Positions 6,722 to 12,812 of a DNA stretch of 13,307 nucleotides are shown one piece after another. The stretch is from DATGFB01 sp032160545 (GTDB lineage Bacteria; Actinomycetota; Actinomycetes; Mycobacteriales; Jatrophihabitantaceae): assembly GCA_032160545.1 (NCBI GenBank), contig JAVHVN010000053.1, forward strand, positions 1 to 13,307, read 5' to 3'. Position numbers and translations under genes: made by a program. The notes below the pieces were generated by a model. That model was given only the letters and a program-made list of their open reading frames with translations. It was not told the origin of the DNA and searched no databases. Every line of letters begins with the position of its first letter. Within the stretch, counting starts at the first letter, position 1.

Positions 6722-8027
6722 GCGCGGCGGCCGCCAGCTCTGCCGCGACCCGTTCGTGTTCGGCGGTGACCAGTCCGACCGTCACCCGCAGATGTCCGAC
6801 ACCGGCGTCCGGACGCACCCAGAACGGACGCCCCGCGGTGACTCCGATGCCGCTTGCCGCGAGGCGCAGCAGTGCCGCGGGCTCGTCGTTGACCGGCAGC
6901 CAGATGTTGAGGCCGTCCTTACCCCGAACGGTGACGCCGGCGCGGGCGAGCTCGTCGACGATCCGGGTGCGGCGGTTCGCGTACGTGCGCCTGGCGGCCT
7001 CGACGGCGCGCACCGAGGGCCTGTGTGTCAGCAGGTCGACGAGCACGCTCTGCAGCAGCCGGCTCGTCCAGCCCTGGCCGAGGAAGCGACGGTCGACCAG
7101 GGTGTCGACGAGCTCCGCCGGGCCGCCGATAGCCGCAAGTCGCAGGTCCGGGCCGTGTGACTTCGAGTAGCTGCGGATGTGCACGGTGCGGTCGGGCAGT
7201 AGCTCGCCGAGGCTCAGGACCGGGGTCGCGGCCACGGCGCCGGCCGAGTCGTCCTCGACGACGATCGCGTCGCTGTCGCGTAACACCCCGGCGAGCCGGG
7301 CCACCCGCTCGGCGGTGAGGGATGCGCCGGTCGGGTTCTGCGCCCGCGGCTGGAGGAACACCGCTCGCACGCCCGCGCTCACCGCGTCGGCGAGCTCGGC
7401 GGGCAGCGGGCCGTCATCGTCGAGGCCTACCGGCACGGCGACGACGCCCGCAGAATCGAGCAGGTCCAGCAGCGGCGGAAAGCACGGCTGCTCGACTGCG
7501 ACCCGGTCGCCGAAATGCAGCAGCGCAGCGGTGGCCAGCTGGAGTGCGTCCATCGCCCCGTCGACGACGGCGAAGCTCTCGGCGGCGAACGGCCAGTCGT
7601 CGCGCAGGATCTTGCCGAGAGCGGGCAGCACCGGGTCGTCCAGGTAGCTCGACGTGCCGGGGGTGTGCTCGACCCGGCGCAGGGCCGGGGTCAGGTCGGG
7701 CAGCAGTGCCGGGTCGGGCGTTCCCGTCGAGAGGTCGAGCTCGAGGGGGACACCGGGCAGTGCGCTGCGGTAGCGGGCCGGCCCGGCGTGGCGGATCGCG
7801 ATCGTGGTGCCCCGCCGGCCGTCGGTCTGGATGGTGCCCGATCGCGCGAGCATGCCCCACGCCACGCTCACGGTGGTGGGCGAGAGCCCGAGCTCGGTGG
7901 CGACGGTGCGGATCGGCGGCAGCCGGGCGCCCGGCTGGAGGATTCCCTCCCCGACCGCACGACCCACGGCCCCGGCGAGACCCCGTGCGGACGGCTCCTC
8001 CATCCGGGCAGCGATCACGTGCAGCAT
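6693..8027 (-). CDS. MocR-type regulator (GntR wHTH fused to class I aminotransferase fold)
   Basis: A 444-aa regulator. Residues 10-80 are a GntR winged helix (LPPIRTVATELGLSPTTVSV, then TDGRRGTTIA). After a linker, residues 125-440 are a fold-type I aminotransferase domain with QNPTG (230-234), VVEDDSAG (257-264) and the PLP lysine K289 in SYSKSHGPDLR, with R296 for the phosphate or carboxylate. In MocR/GabR proteins the second domain binds PLP plus an amino compound and acts as a sensor. The ATG at 8027 is preferred: it follows a -10 box by 6 nt, and the frame upstream (to 8087) would run across the divergent promoters. It likely controls the adjacent dehydrogenase-aminotransferase operon and itself. 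Its end overlaps the amidase tail by 29 bp. Confidence 0.85.
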   Translation of the reverse strand: MLHVIAARMEEPSARGLAGAVGRAVGEGILQPGARLPPIRTVATELGLSPTTVSVAWGMLARSGTIQTDGRRGTTIAIRHAGPARYRSALPGVPLELDLSTGTPDPALLPDLTPALRRVEHTPGTSSYLDDPVLPALGKILRDDWPFAAESFAVVDGAMDALQLATAALLHFGDRVAVEQPCFPPLLDLLDSAGVVAVPVGLDDDGPLPAELADAVSAGVRAVFLQPRAQNPTGASLTAERVARLAGVLRDSDAIVVEDDSAGAVAATPVLSLGELLPDRTVHIRSYSKSHGPDLRLAAIGGPAELVDTLVDRRFLGQGWTSRLLQSVLVDLLTHRPSVRAVEAARRTYANRRTRIVDELARAGVTVRGKDGLNIWLPVNDEPAALLRLAASGIGVTAGRPFWVRPDAGVGHLRVTVGLVTAEHERVAAELAAAALTGPRSAPR

Positions 8028-8056
8028 CTTTGTAACGTAGCAGAACTGTCTTTGTA
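8028..8056. promoter_or_regulatory. Direct repeat CTTTGTA, probable MocR operator
   Basis: Two perfect 7-bp copies start at 8028 and 8050, exactly 22 bp (two helix turns) apart, on the same face. The first lies between the regulator's -10 box and start. The second overlaps the -35 box of the dehydrogenase promoter. MocR proteins are known to bind direct repeats in such divergent gaps. Binding here is inferred. Confidence 0.55.
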
Positions 8057-8060
8057 CCAA
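8034..8060 (-). promoter_or_regulatory. Leaderless promoter of the MocR gene
   Basis: On the minus strand TTGGTA (8060-8055) and TACGTT (8039-8034) are 15 bp apart. The ATG at 8027 follows after 6 nt. Spacing is short, so the -35 is uncertain; the -10 is better. Confidence 0.4.
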
Positions 8061-8080
8061 TGCCCCCTGTGACGTACGCT
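8052..8080 (+). promoter_or_regulatory. Leaderless promoter of the dehydrogenase-aminotransferase operon
   Basis: TTGTAC (8052-8057) and TACGCT (8075-8080) are 17 bp apart. The ATG at 8087 comes 6 nt after the -10 box, where transcription should begin. There is no Shine-Dalgarno. This rules out the in-frame ATG at 8060, which would lie inside the promoter. Confidence 0.55.
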
Positions 8081-8086
8081 CTCGCA

Positions 8087-9577
8087 ATGACGACTCGCAT
8101 CTCGCATTGGATCGACGGCGCCCCGGCCGATGGCACGTCGGGCCGCACCAGCCCGGTCTTCAACCCGGCGACCGGTGCGCAGACCGCCGAGGTCGAACTC
8201 GCGTCGGCGGCTGACGTCGAGCGCGCCGTCGCGAGCGCGAAGGTGGCCGCCCGCGAGTGGCGCAGCGCCTCGCTGTCGCGCCGGTCGGCTGTGCTGTTCG
8301 CCTTCCGCGAGCTGCTGCACGCCAAGTCGGCCGAACTCGCGGCGATCGTCACCGCCGAGCACGGCAAGGTGGTGGGCGATGCCGCCGGCGAGGTGGCCCG
8401 CGCGCTCGAGAACGTCGAGTTCGCGTGCGGCGTGCCGCAGCTGATGAAGGGTGGCTTCAGCGAGCAGGCCGCGTCCGGCGTCGACGTCTACTCGATCCGG
8501 CAGCCACTCGGCGTCGTCGCGGGCATCACGCCGTTCAACTTCCCCGCGATGGTGCCGTTGTGGATGGCTGCCAACGCGATCGCCTGCGGCAACGCGTTCG
8601 TCCTCAAGCCGAGCGAGAAGGACCCGTCGGCGTCGCTGTTCATCGCGCAGCTGTGGAAGCAGGCCGGCCTCCCCGACGGCGTGTTCTCCGTCGTCCAGGG
8701 CGACAAGCAGGCCGTCGACGCGATCCTCGGCCACCCCGACATCGCGGCCGTGAGCTTCGTCGGCTCGACGCCGATCGCCCGCTACATCTACGAGCGCGGG
8801 ACGTCGAGCGGCAAGCGGGTGCAGGCGCTCGGCGGTGCGAAGAACCACATGGTCGTGCTGCCCGACGCCGACATCGACATGGCCGCCGACGCGGCGGTCT
8901 CGGCCGCGTACGGCGCGGCCGGCGAACGGTGCATGTCGATCTCGGTCGCGGTCGCGGTCGGCAGCATCGGCGACGCGCTCGTCGACGCGATCTCCGCCCG
9001 CCTGCCGAAGCTGCGCATCGGCAACGGGGCGGACCCGGACTCCGAGATGGGTCCCCTCATCACCCGCGAGCACCGCGACAAGGTCGCCGGGTACATCGGC
9101 GAGGGTGCCGAGGCCGGCGCGCAGGTCGTCGTGGACGGCCGCGAGGCCGACGTCCCCGCCGACGGCTTCTTCCTCGGCACCACCCTGCTCGACCACGTGA
9201 CGCCGCAGATGTCGGTCTACACCGACGAGATCTTCGGCCCGGTGCTGTGCGTCGTACGGACCGACACCTACGACGAGGCTCTCGAGCTCATCAACGCCAA
9301 CCAGTTCGCCAACGGCACCGCGATCTTCACGCGCGACGGCGGCGCCGCACGGCAGTTCCAGTTCGACGTCGAGGTGGGCATGGTCGGCGTCAACGTGCCG
9401 ATCCCGGTGCCGGTCGCGTACTACTCGTTCGGCGGCTGGAAGTCCTCCCTGTTCGGCGACACGCACATGTACGGTCCCGAGGGCATCAACTTCTACACGC
9501 GTGGCAAGGTCGTCACGTCACGCTGGCCCGACCCCGCCACGTCGATGATCGATCTCGGTTTCCCCCAGACGCGATAG
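8087..9577 (+). CDS. mmsA: CoA-acylating (methyl)malonate-semialdehyde dehydrogenase
   Basis: A 496-aa aldehyde dehydrogenase. MmsA enzymes oxidise malonate- or methylmalonate-semialdehyde with NAD and CoA and release CO2, giving acetyl-CoA or propionyl-CoA. Subfamily marks are seen: ITPFNFPAMVPLWM (N151), SFVGSTPIARYIY (223-235), GGAKNHMVVLPDADID in place of the usual ELGGKSP glutamate motif (249-264), and the nucleophile C282 in GERCMS. R105 (GEVARALENVEFA) and R281 match the two arginines that hold the substrate carboxylate in this subfamily. Length is normal. It is the first gene of a two-gene operon and ends 11 bp before the aminotransferase. It is divergent from a MocR regulator, so induction by an amino-compound substrate is likely. 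Whether it prefers malonate- or methylmalonate-semialdehyde cannot be told. Confidence 0.93.
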   Translation: MTTRISHWIDGAPADGTSGRTSPVFNPATGAQTAEVELASAADVERAVASAKVAAREWRSASLSRRSAVLFAFRELLHAKSAELAAIVTAEHGKVVGDAAGEVARALENVEFACGVPQLMKGGFSEQAASGVDVYSIRQPLGVVAGITPFNFPAMVPLWMAANAIACGNAFVLKPSEKDPSASLFIAQLWKQAGLPDGVFSVVQGDKQAVDAILGHPDIAAVSFVGSTPIARYIYERGTSSGKRVQALGGAKNHMVVLPDADIDMAADAAVSAAYGAAGERCMSISVAVAVGSIGDALVDAISARLPKLRIGNGADPDSEMGPLITREHRDKVAGYIGEGAEAGAQVVVDGREADVPADGFFLGTTLLDHVTPQMSVYTDEIFGPVLCVVRTDTYDEALELINANQFANGTAIFTRDGGAARQFQFDVEVGMVGVNVPIPVPVAYYSFGGWKSSLFGDTHMYGPEGINFYTRGKVVTSRWPDPATSMIDLGFPQTR

Positions 9578-9588
9578 GACGCACCGAC

Positions 9589-10956
9589 ATGACCGACCTG
9601 CTCGCCGGCATCGCCACCGACGAGGCGCGTGTGCGCGCCGACGACCGCAACCACGTCTTCCACTCCTGGTCGGCGCAGGCGCTCATCGACCCGATGCCGA
9701 TCGCGAGTGCGCTCGGCTCGTACTTCACCGACTACTCGGGCAAGCGCTACCTCGACTTCTCCTCGCAGCTGGTGAACGTCAACATCGGCTACCAGCACCC
9801 GCGGCTGGTGGCCGCCATCCAGGAGCAGGCGGCGCGTCTGTGCACCGTCTCCCCGGCGCTGGCGAACGACGCCCGCAGCGAGGCGGCGCGGCTCATCGCC
9901 GAGCTGGCGCCGGGCGACCTCAACCAGGTGTTCTTCACCAATGGCGGCGCCGAGGCGACCGAGAACGCGCTGCGCATGGCGCGGCTGCACACCGGCCGGC
10001 ACAAGGTGTTCGCGGCGTACCGCAGCTACCACGGTGCGACGGCCGGGGCGATCGCGATGACCGGCGACCCGCGGCGGTGGGCCAGCGAGCCCGGCCTGCC
10101 CGGGATCGTCCGCTACTGGGGGCCGTACCTCTACCGCTCGGCGTTCCACGCAAGCACGCCCGCAGAGGAGAGCGAGCGTGCGCTACAGCACCTGCGCGAC
10201 CTGATCATGGTCGAGGGTGCGCACACCGTCGCGGCGATCATCCTCGAGACGGTCGTCGGCACGAACGGCATCCTCGTCCCTCCGCCCGGCTACCTCGAGG
10301 GCGTCCGCGAGATCTGCGACCAGTTCGGCATCGTCCTCATCGCGGACGAGGTGATGGCCGGCTTCGGGCGCTGCGGCGAGTGGTTCGCCGTCGACCACTG
10401 GGGCGTGGCGCCGGACCTCATCGCGTTCGCGAAGGGCGTCAACTCCGGCTACGTGCCGCTCGGTGGCGTGATCATCTCCGACCGGATCGCCGAGACGTTC
10501 CAGCAGCGCCCCTACCCCGGTGGCCTGACGTACTCGGGGCACCCGCTGGCCTGCGCCAGCGCGGTGGCCTCGATCGGGATCTTCAAGGACGAGGGCATCG
10601 TCGAACACGCCCGTGCGCTCGGCACCGACGTGATCGGGCCCGAACTCGAGAAGCTCGCGGCACGGCATCCGTCCGTCGGCGAGGTGCGCGGGCTGGGGGT
10701 GTTCTGGGCGCTCGAACTGGTGCGCGACCGGGACACCCGCGAACCGCTGGTGCCCTATAACGCGGCCGGAGCCGACGCCGCTGCGATGAACGAGTTCGCC
10801 GCCGCCTGCAAGCAGCGCGGTCTCTGGCCGTTCACGCACTTCAACCGCACGCATGTCGTCCCGCCGTGTACGACGAGCGCCGACGAGATCCGGGCGGGCG
10901 TCGCGATCCTCGACGAGGCTCTCGAGGTGGCCGACCGCTACTACACCGGCACCTGA
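9589..10956 (+). CDS. Class III PLP-dependent omega-aminotransferase
   Basis: A 455-aa enzyme of the omega-amino acid transaminase group, related in pattern to beta-alanine-pyruvate (BauA) and taurine-pyruvate enzymes. It has an N-terminal HVFHSWSAQ, FFTNGGAEATENALRMARL (115-133), YRSYHGATAGAIAMTG (144-159), the cofactor Asp in LIADEVMAGFGRCG (D253), and the PLP lysine K282 in FAKGVNSGYVPLGG. It would move the terminal amino group of an omega-amino acid to pyruvate or 2-oxoglutarate and give a semialdehyde. MmsA, encoded just upstream in the same operon, would then turn that into acyl-CoA. Beta-alanine or beta-aminoisobutyrate fit best by this pairing; taurine is less likely because no sulfonate genes are near. 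The start ATG has only a weak AGGA 9 nt upstream, overlapping the mmsA stop. Confidence 0.9.
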   Translation: MTDLLAGIATDEARVRADDRNHVFHSWSAQALIDPMPIASALGSYFTDYSGKRYLDFSSQLVNVNIGYQHPRLVAAIQEQAARLCTVSPALANDARSEAARLIAELAPGDLNQVFFTNGGAEATENALRMARLHTGRHKVFAAYRSYHGATAGAIAMTGDPRRWASEPGLPGIVRYWGPYLYRSAFHASTPAEESERALQHLRDLIMVEGAHTVAAIILETVVGTNGILVPPPGYLEGVREICDQFGIVLIADEVMAGFGRCGEWFAVDHWGVAPDLIAFAKGVNSGYVPLGGVIISDRIAETFQQRPYPGGLTYSGHPLACASAVASIGIFKDEGIVEHARALGTDVIGPELEKLAARHPSVGEVRGLGVFWALELVRDRDTREPLVPYNAAGADAAAMNEFAAACKQRGLWPFTHFNRTHVVPPCTTSADEIRAGVAILDEALEVADRYYTGT

Positions 10957-10983
10957 CCCCGGCAGCTGACCCCCCTAACCCCG

Positions 10984-11034
10984 TGATCAAGAGATCAATT
11001 TTGTCGATAGTCGACTGAATCGATCTCTTGATCA
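10984..11034. terminator. Palindrome with 13-bp perfect arms between convergent genes
   Basis: TGATCAAGAGATC (10984-10996) and GATCTCTTGATCA (11022-11034) are perfect inverted copies around a 25-nt centre. The centre contains a smaller palindrome AGTCGACT (11009-11016) and a TCGAT/ATCGA pair. It lies 27 bp after the aminotransferase stop, and its right arm contains the stop codon of the convergent gene at 11032. A two-way terminator is the simplest reading, although there is no U-run. A dispersed palindromic repeat is the alternative. Confidence 0.5.
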
Positions 11035-11553
11035 AGGCGGGTTGGGCGGGTTGGGCGGGTTGGGCGGGTTGGGCCCGTGCCCGTGCTTGTCACGCACGTC
11101 GATGGGCTCGTCCAGCTCGTCGACGTAGCTCACCGGATGCACCTCGAGGGGGGCTGGGCCGCCCGCGCCACCCGGCGGTGGCGAGGCGGTCGTCGCTGCC
11201 GGCCGCAACGCGTGCAGCTGGACGTCCGCGACCACCCGCTTCTCGGCGAGTTCGGCTCGCAGCGTCTTGACGATCTGGTCGTACACGATCCGGCGGGTCA
11301 GCCCAGGCGCCAGCGAGCCGGCGATGCCCATCACCCGCCCGCGAGTGCCGGCGAGCTCGATCGGGTTGAGGATCTCAATGCTGATCATCCGGCGGGTTCC
11401 CTGCACCGTGACCGCACCCGGCGTGGCCGCCAACGCCGCCTCGACGGCGGGGCCGCCGCCGGGGGCGGGCTCGGCCGGACGCGCGCGCAGGTAGAGGGCG
11501 GCGCCGAGGGTCGCCAGGTTGGTGAGGACGAGCACGATCACCAGCACGGTCAC
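11032..11553 (-). CDS. Membrane-anchored protein of unknown function with NPP-repeat tail
   Basis: A 173-aa protein I do not recognise as a named family. Residues 1-22 are one hydrophobic helix, probably an uncleaved anchor with the rest outside or inside the membrane undetermined. Residues 52-115 form a charged, conserved-looking domain (RRMISIEILNPIELAG, then LAPGLTRRIVYDQIVKTL, then ELAEKRVVADVQLH). Residues 120-173 are low complexity, Pro/Gly-rich, with HGHG and four NPP units at the very end. The tail is coded by a 9-bp tandem repeat, and the stop falls in a palindrome, so the C-terminus may be recently extended. The GTG start at 11553 has a strong GGAGGGGG 8 nt upstream. It is 81 bp downstream of the LuxR-like regulator on the same strand and could be cotranscribed. 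Confidence 0.75.
   Translation of the reverse strand: MTVLVIVLVLTNLATLGAALYLRARPAEPAPGGGPAVEAALAATPGAVTVQGTRRMISIEILNPIELAGTRGRVMGIAGSLAPGLTRRIVYDQIVKTLRAELAEKRVVADVQLHALRPAATTASPPPGGAGGPAPLEVHPVSYVDELDEPIDVRDKHGHGPNPPNPPNPPNPP
11036..11071. repeat. 9-bp tandem repeat, four perfect copies, G-quadruplex-prone
   Basis: GGCGGGTTG is repeated four times with no mismatch. The plus strand has eight GGG runs between 11039 and 11073, separated only by TT or C, a strong G-quadruplex pattern. Read on the minus strand it encodes the NPP tail of the gene at 11032-11553. Confidence 0.9.
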
Positions 11554-11560
11554 GCGAAAT

Positions 11561-11569
11561 ACCCCCTCC
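11561..11569 (-). promoter_or_regulatory. Shine-Dalgarno of the NPP-tail protein
   Basis: GGAGGGGGT on the minus strand ends 7 nt before the GTG start at 11553. It is the best ribosome binding site in the window and fixes the GTG start. Confidence 0.65.
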
Positions 11570-11606
11570 GAGCGCCACGGTCGAAACTACCGGCGTCCTC
11601 GGCTCG

Positions 11607-11642
11607 TCAGCCGGTGCAGCTCAGCCGGTGCAGCTCAGCCGG
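11607..11642. repeat. 14-bp tandem repeat after the LuxR-like regulator
   Basis: TCAGCCGGTGCAGC occurs twice in perfect tandem (11607-11620, 11621-11634), and a third copy starts at 11635 but diverges after 8 bases. The regulator's stop codon is the first TCA of that third copy. The unit is not a multiple of three and is noncoding. A short hairpin CGGCT-GACG-AGCCG on the minus strand overlaps its left end (about 11599-11612). Confidence 0.8.
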
Positions 11643-12642
11643 GTGCGGGGTTGTCGGTGTGCCCGGCGCGGGCAGCGATGACGCCGGCCTGAAAGCGGCT
11701 GGTCGCGCCCACCTGAGCCATGTAGTCGGCGATGTGCCGGCGGCAGGTGCGGACCGAGATCGACAGCCGTCGCGAGATCGCCTCGTCCTTCTCGCCCTCG
11801 GCCATGAGCCGCAGGATCGCTGCGCGCGTCTGGTCGAGTTCGGTCTCGTCACGCTGGTGGTTGATCACCTCCTCCAGCGGCGAGGCCTCGGCCCACAGCT
11901 GCTCGAAGGTCGCGATCACCCATGCGATCACGTTGGGTTCGTGGACGACGGCAAGCCCGTGCCGGCCGTGCTCGTTGGTCGGGATCGGAAGCAGGGCGAC
12001 CTCGCGGTCGACCACCAGGCTGCGGCCGGGCACCGAGGACGCGAACCGGATCTTGGCACCGTTCTCGGCGAGGTCGTTGAGATAGGCCCGGGTGGCGCGG
12101 TCGCGCAGCGCGGTGTGCTGATAGAGCGCGCGGGTCTTGATACCGCGGCGCAGCGAGTAGATGTTGGCGATGCGGGTACGGCCGTCGATGCGCGTGGTCG
12201 GCAGCCGGCCGGGAGCGACGGAGAGCAGCTCGTTCTGCACCCGGTCTGCGTAGTGCATCAGCACGTTGCCTATCGCCGTCTGGTCGGAGATCACGTCGAC
12301 CGCGACGTCCTGAATCCCCCCGGACAGGGCAGAGTTCCAGTCCGGGACGAGACTCCGGATCGCGTTGCGCCGGGCCTCGACCGAGGCCCGGCGGGCGCCG
12401 AGCTCGAGATCCTCGGCGCCGAGCACGGTCGCCTCGGCGAGCATCGGGCTGACCGCCGCGAGCAGGTCGTTCGTCGTCGTGCGCAGCAGGCCCATCTCGA
12501 CCAGCGCCGCGGCGGGCTTGTCCAGATCGCCAAGCGCCACGTCGAGCTGGTCGGCGATGTCCGCCAGGGTCGTGGCCGGACGCCCGAGCAGGGCGCGATA
12601 GAGCTCGACCTCGCGCTCGCTCAGCTGCCCGCTATCGCCCAT
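11635..12642 (-). CDS. TrmB/LuxR-like transcriptional regulator
   Basis: A 335-aa regulator of the actinobacterial type with two helix-turn-helix parts. Residues 6-62 are a TrmB-like winged helix (LSEREVELYRALLG, LADIADQLDV, ALVEMGLLRTT). Residues 85-255 are a sensor-like middle (VAVDVISDQTAIGNVLMHYA, SLRRGIKTRALYQHTALRD, RSLVVDREVALLPIP) similar to the phospholipase-D-like domain of TrmB proteins. Residues 268-328 are a LuxR-type HTH (ILRLMAEGEKDEAISRRL, then VRTCRRHIADYMAQVGA). There is no phospho-acceptor receiver domain and no membrane helix, so it should sense a cytoplasmic signal. The ATG at 12642 has no clear Shine-Dalgarno. It is divergent from a small exported-peptide gene across 170 bp carrying repeated operator-like sites, so peptide sensing or control of the peptide gene is the leading inference. 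Confidence 0.87.
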   Translation of the reverse strand: MGDSGQLSEREVELYRALLGRPATTLADIADQLDVALGDLDKPAAALVEMGLLRTTTNDLLAAVSPMLAEATVLGAEDLELGARRASVEARRNAIRSLVPDWNSALSGGIQDVAVDVISDQTAIGNVLMHYADRVQNELLSVAPGRLPTTRIDGRTRIANIYSLRRGIKTRALYQHTALRDRATRAYLNDLAENGAKIRFASSVPGRSLVVDREVALLPIPTNEHGRHGLAVVHEPNVIAWVIATFEQLWAEASPLEEVINHQRDETELDQTRAAILRLMAEGEKDEAISRRLSISVRTCRRHIADYMAQVGATSRFQAGVIAARAGHTDNPAPG

Positions 12643-12665
12643 TTGTCAGTCCGGAGTTCGTGCCA

Positions 12666-12679
12666 GGCAGCTAGCTGCC
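12666..12679. promoter_or_regulatory. Perfect 14-bp palindrome, possible operator
   Basis: GGCAGCTAGCTGCC is its own reverse complement. It lies 23 bp upstream of the regulator start and touches the first copy of the GCCAGTTCSGAAAT repeat. It could be a dimer binding site or a leader hairpin. Confidence 0.45.
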
Positions 12680-12759
12680 AGTTCGGAAATTTGAAATGCG
12701 TCCACGCACTCATAATCCTATTCATTGACACGTGGTTTACGGGCAGCCAGTTCCGAAAT
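12677..12759. promoter_or_regulatory. Duplicated 14-bp motif GCCAGTTCSGAAAT in the divergent gap
   Basis: GCCAGTTCGGAAAT (12677-12690) and GCCAGTTCCGAAAT (12746-12759) differ at one base and are 69 bp apart. Each holds the quasi-palindrome TTCSGAA. A weaker relative, CAGTCCGGAGTT, is at 12647-12658. Between them is a consensus -35 TTGACA (12725-12730) on the plus strand, so the second copy would cover the -10/start zone of the peptide gene. No good -10 box is seen there. Binding by the adjacent regulator is inferred. Confidence 0.55.
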
Positions 12760-12801
12760 GACGCGTTTGATGAGCACGGCCCCCGTAGGACCCACACGAT
12801 A

Positions 12802-12807
12802 AGGGAG
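12802..12807 (+). promoter_or_regulatory. Shine-Dalgarno of the tri-Trp peptide gene
   Basis: AGGGAG, 5 nt before the GTG at 12813. It is a strong argument that the short frame is translated. Confidence 0.6.
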
Positions 12808-12812
12808 TATCT

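Noticed and set aside
8060..8087. Upstream in-frame ATG for mmsA at 8060
   Set aside because: It lies between the -35 and -10 boxes of the best promoter, so it would not be in the message.
8940..8962. GGTCGC repeats inside mmsA
   Set aside because: They are ordinary alternating Val/Ala codons in a conserved protein stretch.
8257..10956. An 899-codon plus-strand frame joining the mmsA region to the aminotransferase
   Set aside because: The first 444 codons are an out-of-frame reading of mmsA rich in Arg; the real aminotransferase starts at 9589. It is not a fusion protein.
11036..11071. CRISPR array
   Set aside because: Units are 9 bp, directly adjacent and without spacers; no cas genes are present.
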